Shown here: one piece after another, positions 43,844 through 53,034 of the stretch
How positions within the stretch are numbered: position 1 is the first letter of the stretch
Layout: each line of letters begins with the position of its first letter
Assembly (NCBI RefSeq): GCF_020783315.1
Contig: NZ_CP086063.1
Span: 3,212,501-3,276,500 of the forward strand
Direction of reading: 5' to 3'
DNA: 64,000 bases
Source of the DNA: Ferruginibacter lapsinanis
GTDB lineage: Bacteria > Bacteroidota > Bacteroidia > Chitinophagales > Chitinophagaceae
Notes under the pieces: generated by a model
Seen by the model: the letters and a program-made list of their open reading frames with translations, nothing else
What the model was told of the DNA's origin: nothing
Database searches by the model: none
Translations under genes and position numbers: made by a program

Positions 43844-46798
43844 ATGAGATTTATCCAACACTACCTGTTCATGCTGATCTTATTTTTTACGCAAACGGTT
43901 CTCTCTCAAAATTATTCACCCTGGCAACATCCCGTCATTAAAGCAGCAGATCAGTACACTCCCGGATTCCTTGCACTTCATCACGCTACGGATGATGATC
44001 ATTACATCCCACTTGCAATATTTGATACCCAAAAACAGCAACTATATTATGTCACCACTTTCGGAAAGATATTCGATTCCATTGCTGTTGGCCCCAAACT
44101 GGCGGAACAAATTGCCCTCAAAAATGTAGATGTATTTGATTATTTCTCCCGGCTGTTTACGATGGATTGCCTGGAGGAGATACATGCAATGAGGACACTT
44201 GTAACCATTCATGCCAACGACCTGAAAAAATACCTGCCCGAAAATTCTTTTATAAATTATACACCCCTGCTATCAGCTCCCGGTTCATCAGACAAACTAT
44301 CCCTGCTTGATAATTATGAAAGATCGATCTGGCAGCAGTGCATCTTAATGAACACAATACTCTATCAGCCGGTAAATATCTATGAAAAAAAAGATAGCCT
44401 GAAAAACTATGAGCAGTCCAAATTAAAACTGCAGCGGGAAAACAACGGTAATGCTGTTCAATATGTGGGATATATCAATAACAATTCAATACTCTCGAAA
44501 GCTGTTTTAAATATGACAACAGCCACTGTTTATATTTATGATAAAAAAAATATCGTTGCAGACAGCTTTAAAATAAAACCAACAAGATTGCATGAAATAG
44601 ATCCTGAAAAAGCTGACCTGTTTGCCATATACCGCAGCTGGCTGCAATGGCAATTAGCATACACCTGTACGTTTTTGCAAAAGCAGGCGGCTACCAATAA
44701 AAGAAAAACAGCAGCCGCAGATATGAGCAGCAAGCTGGTAAGGCCGGCACAGGAGCACATAAAATTGTTGCAGCAAAAAATATCTTATACCTTAATACCC
44801 GATATGACGATACCTTTACTGGATCTGATGGAAAAGGCAATGACCGATGTAAGAAAAAAATGGTCTAACAGCACCGGATGGCAGGATATTGGTATCGGCA
44901 CTTCGGAGGTATTTTATGTTACAAGAGGAAATAAACAATATAATTTAACCAACCAGGTTGGGAATGTAATGGCAACTGTATCAGATAAAAAGATATACAA
45001 AACCATTACCAACAGCAGTGGTAACGGATATAGCAACACGATAGGTTTGTTTGTGCCGGATGTGGTAACGGCCACTGATTACTATCCCGGCGGTATGCAG
45101 ATGCCGGGAAGGATCTACCCGGTACCACAGAACGAGCAAATACAGCCTGTTACTAACGGCGGTAGTGCTACAGCGCCAATAATACTATACAAGCATAGTT
45201 TTGAAGGAACTCCAATTGGTAGTAAGCCTTATGTAGCAGCGCCAAATACTATTGACAGCCATTTGAATAATAGTAGCTGGACTACCTCTCAACCAAGCTT
45301 TGGTAATTATGATGGAGTAACAGGTAAATCATTATCGCTCCCTACTGCTACACCAACTGAAAGTACTATTACACTTACATTTAACCTGAGCAGTGGGTAT
45401 ACAATTAATGTAAGCAGTTTTAGTTTTTATTGTCGTAATGGAGGCAGTTCCGGTTATCAGCAATGGCAGCTATCTGTTAATAATGTAAATGTTGGCAATG
45501 GTAATATTACAGGGAGCTTTGCATTAAATACAGTTAACTTATCTGGTCCGGCAACTTTTAGTGGGACAGTAAAAGCAGTATTAACCCTGAGTGGAGGAAA
45601 TCATGGCTCAACCAATGTATTCAGGCTGGATGATTTTACGCTGAACGGATACATGCAGCAGTTGCCCGGTGCTGTTAGTAATGCAAGTGCAACAGATAAA
45701 GCGAAATATCCTTATAGTATTAATGGGCAAATGAGGAGTGATGAGATTGTGGTGAATACTACTACGGCAGAGTTTGGAGAATATGATAGTAGATTGATGA
45801 GAAGATGGAACCTAGATCCTAAACCAGATGTTTCAGTTTCACCTTATACCATGTATTCAAATAACCCTATTATTTACTCTGACATAGCTTTAGATACACC
45901 ACGCAATGCTGGTAATGGTCAGTTAGGGCAACAATTTAGGTTTACCAATGATGGGACAATTGGAGATGGAAGTAGTACCGACCCTACATTCCTAAACATG
46001 CAAAATAGTTTTTTAGCTAATTTAAATCAACAAATTAACCAAGGGGGACATACATATAATGGGAATAATGTATCATTGAATACGAGTGATCCTTTAGCCA
46101 CAGTTATAAACGTTACGTTTGGAGCCACGGGAACTTCACATTCAAGTATGGCCGGAAGTAGTATGTATATTAGTCTGTCAGATATGAGTGACAATGCTAA
46201 TGTTTCTACACATGAATGGTTGCATACTGCAGGATTGATGGATAGGTATTACGAATTATATGGTAGAGCTAATGGAGCAAAAGGAGAACAATTTGTTGAA
46301 AAGCAGAGGGCTAATATTACAGTTCCAATGGGAATCTTGCCTTCTGGGCATGATGATAATCATAATGGAATGGCAAATATGATGAGTAATTTAGGTAACC
46401 AAATCACTTCCATGCAATGGGGAATTGTGTATAATCTGCAAAGCACTGGCAGAACGGAAGAATCTCTGGGTACTTTAGGGAAAGTATCTTTTGTATATAC
46501 CTATGATTTTACCTATAATTCGGGATATATGAAGGCTCTTAGGCAGAGAGCTTTAAAAGCAACAAGTAGTTTATTGATAGCACAAACCAACAGAATAGCT
46601 TTTTCATCTACCAGTGCTTTTTCAATGAAGGGGCTAAATGGAACAACATTACTTGCTGTTCCGAGTGACCAACAATCTGAATTACCAGCTAGATTAAACA
46701 ATTATATAATTCATACAAAATCCGGCAACATTTTGGGGTCAGATTTTTACTCAAATTTACAATGGGAAAAAGATCAATTAAATACAATCCAACGCTAA
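43844..46798 (+). CDS. Short Rhs-family protein with zinc metalloprotease tip (polymorphic toxin)
   Basis: The protein has 984 residues with a signal peptide (to about 22). An N-terminal region of about 340 residues is specific to this locus. Then the Rhs end-core in pieces: NQVGNVMATVSDKK (about 370), ATDYYPGGMQMPGR (about 411), an inserted beta-sandwich of about 200 residues, and the final core KYPYSINGQMRSDEI, TAEFGEYDSRLMRRWNLDP, SPYTMYSNNPIIYSD (about 621-682). After the variable junction IALDTPRNA comes a tip of about 300 residues with HEWLHTAGLMDRYYE (790-804), an HExxHxxGxxD zincin site, and a Met-turn-like GMANMMSN. Predicted secreted toxin. ATG 43844 gives a proper signal peptide. 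Confidence 0.8.
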   Translation: MRFIQHYLFMLILFFTQTVLSQNYSPWQHPVIKAADQYTPGFLALHHATDDDHYIPLAIFDTQKQQLYYVTTFGKIFDSIAVGPKLAEQIALKNVDVFDYFSRLFTMDCLEEIHAMRTLVTIHANDLKKYLPENSFINYTPLLSAPGSSDKLSLLDNYERSIWQQCILMNTILYQPVNIYEKKDSLKNYEQSKLKLQRENNGNAVQYVGYINNNSILSKAVLNMTTATVYIYDKKNIVADSFKIKPTRLHEIDPEKADLFAIYRSWLQWQLAYTCTFLQKQAATNKRKTAAADMSSKLVRPAQEHIKLLQQKISYTLIPDMTIPLLDLMEKAMTDVRKKWSNSTGWQDIGIGTSEVFYVTRGNKQYNLTNQVGNVMATVSDKKIYKTITNSSGNGYSNTIGLFVPDVVTATDYYPGGMQMPGRIYPVPQNEQIQPVTNGGSATAPIILYKHSFEGTPIGSKPYVAAPNTIDSHLNNSSWTTSQPSFGNYDGVTGKSLSLPTATPTESTITLTFNLSSGYTINVSSFSFYCRNGGSSGYQQWQLSVNNVNVGNGNITGSFALNTVNLSGPATFSGTVKAVLTLSGGNHGSTNVFRLDDFTLNGYMQQLPGAVSNASATDKAKYPYSINGQMRSDEIVVNTTTAEFGEYDSRLMRRWNLDPKPDVSVSPYTMYSNNPIIYSDIALDTPRNAGNGQLGQQFRFTNDGTIGDGSSTDPTFLNMQNSFLANLNQQINQGGHTYNGNNVSLNTSDPLATVINVTFGATGTSHSSMAGSSMYISLSDMSDNANVSTHEWLHTAGLMDRYYELYGRANGAKGEQFVEKQRANITVPMGILPSGHDDNHNGMANMMSNLGNQITSMQWGIVYNLQSTGRTEESLGTLGKVSFVYTYDFTYNSGYMKALRQRALKATSSLLIAQTNRIAFSSTSAFSMKGLNGTTLLAVPSDQQSELPARLNNYIIHTKSGNILGSDFYSNLQWEKDQLNTIQR

Positions 46799-46799
46799 T

Positions 46800-47603
46800 A
46801 TGAAAGTTTGTTTATTTATTATAATATTGGTATTCGCTTCGGGGGCATTATACTCACAACAAAGAATTGTTAGAGGGGCATTCACCCCAACGTATACCTA
46901 TCAATTTAATTTGTTCGAAAAGAAATTTATCGGTAGGATAAATATGATATCAAATTTCTTCTATCAAAAACCGAATAATCCATTTACTGATACCTTAAAT
47001 TTTATATCTGATAGGGATGGGGTTTATGATATAAATGATACAGCAAAAAATAAGCTGGATAATTTGTTAGATGGGATATATTTTGACACATCTGTTTTTA
47101 ATGGTAAAAAAATAAATGTTATTGATAGTTCTGGTCGTATTATTAAAATATTTGACACATCTTATAAATATTATACAGATAGTTTTATAGAAAGGACTTT
47201 GTTTTATCCAGAAATAAATTTTTTTATTCTTAAACAAAGCAAAAATCTTGATGTGGAGTGTCGTTATATAACAAGTTTATTTGATGACAAGAATAACATA
47301 AAGAGAATTACTCGTTATGGCAAAAAACACAAGGATATCTCATATAATAGTATAATAAAATATTTGGGGGAAGAAATCTTTTCTGATATGTATGAATTTA
47401 GTTACAAGAAAATAAAAAAAGAAAAAAAAATCACTAGACTAAATTACTATAGGTCGGATGAAAAAACTGGAAAAAAGATTCTTTATGCATCAAATGAATA
47501 TTTTTATGGCAAAAATAATTTACTAAAAAAAACAGTTTTTAAACAGTTTAATGGAATTGCGAAAATAGAAGCTGTGATAAAATTTAATTACTATCCACAA
47601 TGA
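46800..47603 (+). CDS. Exported protein, candidate immunity protein for the Rhs tip
   Basis: The protein has 267 residues and starts one base after the toxin stop codon. It has a signal peptide (MKVCLFIIILVFASGALYS) and a Lys/Tyr/Asp-rich mature part with predicted alternating strands, no recognised family. Position immediately behind the toxin gene and export to the compartment where a secreted protease would act fit an immunity role. Base composition is much more AT-rich than ppc before it, as often in imported toxin cassettes. Function is inference. Confidence 0.55.
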   Translation: MKVCLFIIILVFASGALYSQQRIVRGAFTPTYTYQFNLFEKKFIGRINMISNFFYQKPNNPFTDTLNFISDRDGVYDINDTAKNKLDNLLDGIYFDTSVFNGKKINVIDSSGRIIKIFDTSYKYYTDSFIERTLFYPEINFFILKQSKNLDVECRYITSLFDDKNNIKRITRYGKKHKDISYNSIIKYLGEEIFSDMYEFSYKKIKKEKKITRLNYYRSDEKTGKKILYASNEYFYGKNNLLKKTVFKQFNGIAKIEAVIKFNYYPQ

Positions 47604-47671
47604 GAGGGTTTCATAATAGTGATTTAGTTTCTCTTCCCCGCAACGTCTCTCACCGAGCCCAAGTAGCATAG

Positions 47672-48049
47672 CCGAGGACGTTTTACGGTACCCTATACAA
47701 TACAAATGAAGCCGGGAATTATTTATGGGCACTATCACTTAGTTATAATGGAGTTATTTTAGATCCTAAATCTCTAGCAGAAGCTGGATCCAATATACAA
47801 TTTAGACACGACGAACCTAATGAAAAAAAGGCGATTCAAGCGGGTATGAATAAGGGCTCCAACTTTGTGTTGTCGTCAGAAGAAGAAAAGTATTACGAAG
47901 ATGTTTCAAATCGATATTGTGAGGATTACTCTGATTTTCATAAGGATAATGAAACAGGGATTTACCGACCGTCGAATACATTAGGATATCTTAAGGAGTT
48001 TAGGGAAAGAGAAGGGGTACAACCTACTATTCCAACCACCCCCTATTAA
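47672..48049 (+). pseudogene. Orphan polymorphic-toxin C-terminal tip
   Basis: An open frame of 125 codons without a clear start (first ATG is at 47846). It reads FYGTLYNTNEAGNYLWALSL, then GVILDPKSLAEAG, FRHDEPNEKKAIQAGMNKG and SSEEEKYYEDVSNRY, ending TIPTTPY. The AGNYLWALSLSY part recalls toxin-44-like tips that include an AGN motif, but this is only a pattern resemblance. It lacks any Rhs core before it, so it looks like a displaced former tip (orphan CT) as found behind contact-dependent toxin genes. The junction at about 47620-47671 is GC-richer. Confidence 0.5.
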
Positions 48050-48066
48050 CCGCATCAATTTTTTAT

Positions 48067-48561
48067 ATGAAATGTAGTATCATTTTTCTTGCATGTGCTT
48101 TTACTGCTATCACACTCAGTAGTTGTAAAAATAAAAATTACGAGCATGTTTTAATTGAAAAATTTAAAGCAGATAAACCAGCATTTCAAAAAATGCAGGA
48201 TGAAATAATTTTAAAGTATTTTTCTGATACCTCAGAATTGCAAAAAAATAATCGAATTTCCTTTTTATTATGCAATGAATCTAAAAAAAGAATACATAAT
48301 GATTATAGAATTTGTGATTCTATGATATCTAGCTGGATGAAAATGGAAGGAGTTGTAGCAATAAATTTTGAAAATGGGGGATGTGGAATTAACAAAAAAT
48401 TTGATCTAGTTATATTTGAATTATTAAATTCATCTATTGATAATTATACTTATTACTATTATTATAGTTACTGCAATGAGTATAAAACTGCTCTTGAGAC
48501 TGAAGGATGCAAAAGTATTCCACTAGCCAATAATTGGAGTTTGTTTATTGAAAAAAAATAG
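48067..48561 (+). CDS. Lipoprotein, candidate immunity protein for the orphan tip
   Basis: The protein has 164 residues with lipobox TLSSC (Cys about 20). The mature part is AT-rich in codons, with a YYYYYSYCNEYKTAL stretch and four Cys. Not recognised. It follows the orphan tip after 17 bases and is the last intact gene of the locus. Outer-membrane or periplasmic lipoprotein location would match immunity against a toxin entering from outside. Inference only. Confidence 0.5.
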   Translation: MKCSIIFLACAFTAITLSSCKNKNYEHVLIEKFKADKPAFQKMQDEIILKYFSDTSELQKNNRISFLLCNESKKRIHNDYRICDSMISSWMKMEGVVAINFENGGCGINKKFDLVIFELLNSSIDNYTYYYYYSYCNEYKTALETEGCKSIPLANNWSLFIEKK

Positions 48562-48579
48562 CCCAGCTAGCTGTAGTAA

Positions 48580-48990
48580 AGACGAAGTGGACACCTTAGA
48601 AGGAAAAAAAGGGTCATCTTACCTAAAGTAATAAGCGAAGAAAAAATAATTGCCGGTCTTTTAAAAATCGAAAACCTTAAACATAAAGCTATATTGATGA
48701 CAGCCTATAGTGCCGGCCTAAGAGTAAGTGAAGTAGTCTCCTTAAAAATCACGGACATAAATAGCGATAGAATGCAGATCACTATTAGTAATGCAAAAGG
48801 CAAAAAAGACAGAGTGGCGACGCTCAGCAAAGCAGTTTTAGAGATTTTAAGAGAATACTTTGTAGCATATAAACCCAAAAATTGGTTATTTGAGGGGCAG
48901 TTTGCAGGTGAACATTATAATACCAGATCTGCTCAAATAATTTTTAAAGAGGCTTCCGCCGTTGTTGGTCGCCTGACCAACAACATTTGA
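48580..48990 (+). pseudogene. Tyrosine recombinase remnant
   Basis: Residues match the catalytic domain of phage-type integrases: KVISEEKIIAGLLKIENLKH, then LMTAYSAGLRVSEVVSLKITDIN, the Arg I box (GLRVSE), GKGKKDR-like AKGKKDRVATLS, and YKPKNWLFEGQ. The N-terminal SAM-like domain is missing, and the frame is broken after FKEAS, so the HxxR and catalytic Tyr boxes are lost. The break coincides with a hairpin TTGTTGGTC-GCCT-GACCAACAA at 48964-48985. A decayed mobile element at the edge of the toxin locus. Confidence 0.8.
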
Positions 48991-49011
48991 TATAAATGTT
49001 TTTCCTCGCTG

Positions 49012-49052
49012 TCACAGATATGCAGCATGGATAAGTAGCGCTGGCATATCTG
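49012..49052. repeat. Imperfect inverted repeat
   Basis: CACAGATATGC ... GCATATCTGTG around a 20-base loop, just before the 21-bp array. Confidence 0.4.
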
Positions 49053-49069
49053 TGCCAGCAAGAGATTGT

Positions 49070-49445
49070 TGATTTCTACTCTGACAAAATCGATTTCTTT
49101 AGTGAAGTTGTTGATTTCTCTCTTGCAGTTGTCGATTTCCGTCTTGGAGTTATTGATTTCCGCTCCGACAAAATCGATTTCTACACTGACAGAATCGATT
49201 TCTGCTCCGACAATGTTGATTTCTCTCTTGCAGTTGTCGATTTCCGTCTTGGAGTTATTGATTTCCGCTCTGACAGAATCGATTTCCACTCTGACAGTAT
49301 CGATTTCTGCTCCGACAAAATCGATTTCTGCTCTGACAAAATCGATTTCTCCTCAGACAAAATCGATTTCCACTCTGACAGTATTGATTTCTGCTCCGAC
49401 AAAATCGATTTCTGCTCTGACAGAATCGATTTCTGCTACGTATTG
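49070..49445. repeat. 21-bp minisatellite, about 18 units
   Basis: Units follow TGATTTCTGCTCCGACAAAAT (first base C or T). All units are exactly 21 bases with no indels. Units 3-5 recur as units 8-10, giving a 105-base higher-order step. More than one frame on each strand is open through it; the minus-strand frame 48933-49289 reads EIDNCKREINIVGA-type heptads, which look like a coiled coil. No start or promoter context supports a gene. The remaining bases to 49621 hold a palindrome at 49575 only. Confidence 0.8.
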
Positions 49446-49574
49446 CTTAGTTTTTAATAATAGATATTCTTATCCTCCCCTTACCAAGGCCACTTATTTG
49501 TGCTGCATATATCCCGCTATAGCCAATGCGTTTCCCCCATTGTTATAAGTAAACCGCTTCGCAATTTTTTAAAC

Positions 49575-49595
49575 TTTACCTATATTTAAGGTAAA
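49575..49595. promoter_or_regulatory. Palindrome upstream of the DinB genes
   Basis: TTTACCT, seven bases, AGGTAAA, 26 bases before the ATG at 49622. Its front part (GCAATTTTTTAAACTTTA) resembles the centre of repeat A. Possible operator or promoter. Confidence 0.35.
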
Positions 49596-49621
49596 TCTGC
49601 ATATTTAAACACACAGATACA

Positions 49622-50089
49622 ATGACAAGAAATTCAGTTATCGCAAACCGGATCAGGGAAGTTCTTTTAAACGGTAAATGGATCGCCAATACAAATTTTA
49701 AAGAACAAATATTAAGTGTGAGCTGGCAACAGGCTATTCAAAAAGTTGATACACTTAATACCATCGCTTTATTAACCTATCATATAAACTATTACCTGGC
49801 CGGTCTGCTAAACGTGTTTAACGGAGGGGCTCTTGAGATCAGAGACAAATACAGTTTTGACCTTCCGCCAATCAGATCTGAAAAAGATTGGCATACATTG
49901 GTCAACGATTTTTTACACAATGCCGAGTTGTTTGCCAATAAGGTGGAGCAAATGGATGAAACCATGTTAGACCAACCATTTGAAGACAAAAAATACGGCA
50001 CTTATTTAAGAAACATAGAAGGGGTTATTGAACACAGTTATTATCATTTAGGGCAAGTGGCTTTACTAAGAAAGATGATCCAGCAATAA
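49622..50089 (+). CDS. DinB-family protein
   Basis: The protein has 155 residues. A four-helix DinB fold is suggested by NTIALLTYHINYYLAGLL near 45-60 (first metal-binding His) and GVIEHSYYHLGQVALLRKM at the C-terminus, which carries the paired His of the metal site. Members are small metal-binding enzymes (thiol transferase-like); the substrate is unknown. A second DinB gene follows after 40 bases, so the two form an operon. Confidence 0.8.
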   Translation: MTRNSVIANRIREVLLNGKWIANTNFKEQILSVSWQQAIQKVDTLNTIALLTYHINYYLAGLLNVFNGGALEIRDKYSFDLPPIRSEKDWHTLVNDFLHNAELFANKVEQMDETMLDQPFEDKKYGTYLRNIEGVIEHSYYHLGQVALLRKMIQQ

Positions 50090-50129
50090 AAAACCTACAA
50101 TAGATCTGCATCAAAATAAACAAAACACC

Positions 50130-50576
50130 ATGCTCATACAGACCTTACTATCTCTTTTTGAAAGAGATCTGAACAAACTGATCGCTGAGATCAACCTTTA
50201 TAAAAAGGAAGAAAATATATGGCGGACAGAAAAAAACATTTCAAATTCGGCAGGGAATTTAGCACTGCATCTAATCGGAAACCTAAATACTTATATCGGA
50301 AAAGAGATCGGAAAAACTACTTATGTCAGAAACCGAGAACTTGAATTTTCTCAAAAAAATATTGCAAGACAAGAGCTGATCGAAAAATTAAATGACACCA
50401 TCAGTGTGGTTAAAAAATCGCTTGCTACCCTAACAAGCGAGGATCTAAATAGCGAGTACCCTATTTTGGTGTTTGCAGAAAAGACAACAACCGAATATTT
50501 ATTGGTTCATCTGTCCACTCATTTGGCTTATCATCTTGGACAAGTCAATTATCACAGGCGACTGATAGAGGAGTAA
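50130..50576 (+). CDS. DinB-family protein (DUF1572-like)
   Basis: The protein has 148 residues. It shows the DinB four-helix pattern: SLFERDLNKLIAEI, AGNLALHLIGNLNTYIG with the first His, and LLVHLSTHLAYHLGQVNYHRR with the metal-binding His pair. It is only distantly similar to its neighbour, so a duplication is old. Confidence 0.8.
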   Translation: MLIQTLLSLFERDLNKLIAEINLYKKEENIWRTEKNISNSAGNLALHLIGNLNTYIGKEIGKTTYVRNRELEFSQKNIARQELIEKLNDTISVVKKSLATLTSEDLNSEYPILVFAEKTTTEYLLVHLSTHLAYHLGQVNYHRRLIEE

Positions 50577-50784
50577 AACCCACCACAACAACGGCCAGGC
50601 AACAAGTTACTCAAACGATTATACGAAACTGCTCCAACAAACCATACAGGCTTCTCTCTCCCATTTACATGACTTTCATCATGTATCCCTCTAATGTAAC
50701 TAAAGTTACAACACCCCTATTTTGGCTGCGATAATTTTACCATACAGATCACAACAATCAGTCAACTATATAAATAATAACAGT

Positions 50785-51984
50785 ATGGAAATTTTAGTGG
50801 TTGGGGGCAATTTCGCAGGATTCACTGCAGCCCTCGAATTAAAAAGAAAATTAAAAAACAGGGCAACAGTAACAGTTATCGACAGAAGCGAAGACTTTTT
50901 GTATGTTCCCTCATTGATATGGGTGCCGCTCAAAAGAAGAGAGGTAAGTGAGATCAGTATTCCCAGAAGAAGTGTGCTGGAAAAAAAAGGAGTAAAATTT
51001 GTTTGCACCACTGCATTAAAAGTTGATCCCGATGATCAGATACTATATACAGAAAAAGGCAATTTCAATTATGATCAGTTGATCATTGCCACCGGCCCTA
51101 AAGTGAACTTTGATATTGCTCCCGGTGTAAGAGAACATTGCTGTTATATCGGCACACCTGTTGGTGCAATGAAGACAAGAGAAAAGCTGGAAGCATTCAA
51201 ACAACAACCCGGCCCTATTGTAATTGGTGCCACACAAAGCGCCGGTTGTATGGGTGCTGCGTATGAATTTTTATTCAACATAGAAAAATGGTTAAGGGAA
51301 CAAAAGATCAGGAACAAAGTAGATCTGTATTGGGTTACTCCTGAAGACTACCTGGGACATTTTGGAATAGACGGAATGCCCGGCGGAGAAAGTATGCTGA
51401 AAGCTTTTATGAAAATGTTCAACATTCATTACCGTACACAGGTTGGTGTGGAAGAAGTAACAGACCATAGCATCAGACTTACCAATGGCGAAACCATTGA
51501 AACAAAATTTGTGATGTTGATGCCGCCGTTCATCGGAGTAGATTTTATAAAAGATTCTCCTAAATTAGAAGCGATGACCAATGGCTTTTTGGATGTAGAT
51601 GGAACATACCAGCACAAGAAATATAAAAATGTTTGGGCCGCAGGATTAACAGTAAATGTTACCGCTCCTTTCACTCCTGAAAAAGTACCGTATGCTGTTC
51701 CTAAAACGGGTTATCCCAGCGATGAAACTGGCAAGATCGTTGCAGAAAATATTGTACGCATTGCCAATGGCAACAATGAATTGAAATCAAAAAAATGGGG
51801 AGATATAGCAGGCTTATGTGTGATGGATGCCGGCAAAAAAGAAGTGTTGATATTGTCTAACAGATTATTTAAGCCAAGAAGTTTTGCTTTGATGTTGCCC
51901 AACGTATTGTATGATTTCACTAAAGTATTATTAGAGAAATATTTTTTGTGGAAAATGAGGAACGGATATTCTAATCTTCCCTGA
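50785..51984 (+). CDS. FAD-dependent oxidoreductase, sulfide:quinone oxidoreductase-like
   Basis: The protein has 399 residues. An N-terminal Rossmann FAD motif ILVVGGNFAGFTAALEL is followed by VTVIDRSEDFLYVPSLIW, a second nucleotide/linking region DQLIIATGPKV and an internal GATQSAGCMGAAYE. The C-terminal region has NVWAAGLTVNV, with the GD-like FAD motif altered, and TGKIVAENI. Layout matches the SQR/FCSD branch; conserved Cys are present (for example in SAGCMG and GLCVMD). Probably oxidises sulfide or a related reductant at the membrane, but substrate is uncertain. The start is ATG 50785. Confidence 0.75.
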   Translation: MEILVVGGNFAGFTAALELKRKLKNRATVTVIDRSEDFLYVPSLIWVPLKRREVSEISIPRRSVLEKKGVKFVCTTALKVDPDDQILYTEKGNFNYDQLIIATGPKVNFDIAPGVREHCCYIGTPVGAMKTREKLEAFKQQPGPIVIGATQSAGCMGAAYEFLFNIEKWLREQKIRNKVDLYWVTPEDYLGHFGIDGMPGGESMLKAFMKMFNIHYRTQVGVEEVTDHSIRLTNGETIETKFVMLMPPFIGVDFIKDSPKLEAMTNGFLDVDGTYQHKKYKNVWAAGLTVNVTAPFTPEKVPYAVPKTGYPSDETGKIVAENIVRIANGNNELKSKKWGDIAGLCVMDAGKKEVLILSNRLFKPRSFALMLPNVLYDFTKVLLEKYFLWKMRNGYSNLP

Positions 51985-52008
51985 TGATCTTTATAGTTGT
52001 GTAGTGTA

Positions 52009-52042
52009 GCTGCCGGTGTTTCATTACACCGGCAGCTTTTTT
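52009..52042. terminator. Bidirectional terminator
   Basis: AGCTGCCGGTGT, loop, ACACCGGCAGCTTTTTT, between converging genes. Confidence 0.8.
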
Positions 52043-52056
52043 ATTTATTACAGCTC

Positions 52057-53034
52057 TCACTCCATCACCATCTTATTATATTTATTTCGGTACTCAACCG
52101 GCGTAAGGCCTGTTACTTTTTTAAATACCGTTCTGAAAGCTTTGGTATCAGTATATCCTACGTTGTACATCACTTCATTGATATTTTTGCGGCTGTTCTC
52201 AAAACTGCGTTTGGCCGATTCTATTTTCACCCGCTGAATATATTCCAGCACCGAATTATTAGTAGCCTGTTTAAATCTTCTTTCAAAACTTCTTCTGCCC
52301 AATGCTACCCTTTCGGCCAATTCATCTACAGCTATCCTGTCTTCAATATTTTTTTCAATGTATTCCTGTGCCTGTTTGATGGCATCATCAGTATGTTCTT
52401 TCTGTCCCTGAAACATGGCAAAAGCCGCCTGGCTGTTCCTGTCAATATCCACTGCAAAATATTTCGACGCAAGGATAGCCGTTTCTCTATCCGTATATTT
52501 TTCTACCAGGTGCAATAATAAACTCCAGTAAGAGTTGGCTCCCCCGCTTGAGTAGATACCCTGTTCTTCTGTGATCACACTTCCATCTACTAATTCCACT
52601 TCCGGAAACATGGCTCTGAATTCATTCGCTGCATTCCAATGAGTGGAACATTTTTTACCATTCAATAAACCCGTAGATGCCAGCAAGAAAGCACCGATAC
52701 AAAGCGATGCCACCTCTGCTCCTTTCTTATGCTGGCTAACGATCCACGGAACAGCTTTTTTATTCAACGCCAATGCGGTGGCAATATCTCCACTGATGGC
52801 CGGAACAAATATCAGGTCGGTCTTTTTTACCTCATTCAATAACTGATCGATATGCACTGTAAATAAACTGTTGTGTAGTTTAACCTCTTTGGTCAATCCC
52901 ACCAGCTTGATATTGAACAATGGTTTTTTACCCGAAGCTTCTAAAAATTGATTCACTGCTTTAAACATATACAGCGGATCAGCCACTGCTTCAATGATAG
53001 CCGTTTCGGGCACAAGAATTGATACATTTTTCAT
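52057..53034 (-). CDS. GlxA-type regulator (DJ-1/PfpI plus AraC HTH)
   Basis: The protein has 325 residues. The N-terminal half is a DJ-1/PfpI domain (VSILVPETAII; ASLCIGAFLLASTGLLNGK with the nucleophile-position Cys; CSTHWNAANEF). The C-terminal 100 residues are AraC HTH (IAVDELAERVALGRRSFERRF and INEVMYNVGYTDTKAFRTVFKKVTG). GlxA-type regulators often respond to small metabolites. Divergent from the SRPBCC gene by 127 bases, so it likely controls that operon. The start is ATG 53034. Confidence 0.85.
   Translation of the reverse strand: MKNVSILVPETAIIEAVADPLYMFKAVNQFLEASGKKPLFNIKLVGLTKEVKLHNSLFTVHIDQLLNEVKKTDLIFVPAISGDIATALALNKKAVPWIVSQHKKGAEVASLCIGAFLLASTGLLNGKKCSTHWNAANEFRAMFPEVELVDGSVITEEQGIYSSGGANSYWSLLLHLVEKYTDRETAILASKYFAVDIDRNSQAAFAMFQGQKEHTDDAIKQAQEYIEKNIEDRIAVDELAERVALGRRSFERRFKQATNNSVLEYIQRVKIESAKRSFENSRKNINEVMYNVGYTDTKAFRTVFKKVTGLTPVEYRNKYNKMVME

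Noticed and set aside
49070..49445. CRISPR array
   Set aside because: The 21-base units are contiguous with no spacers, vary along their whole length, and no cas gene is present.
52009..52042. Attachment site
   Set aside because: The inverted repeat is followed by a T-run between converging genes, so a terminator explains it.
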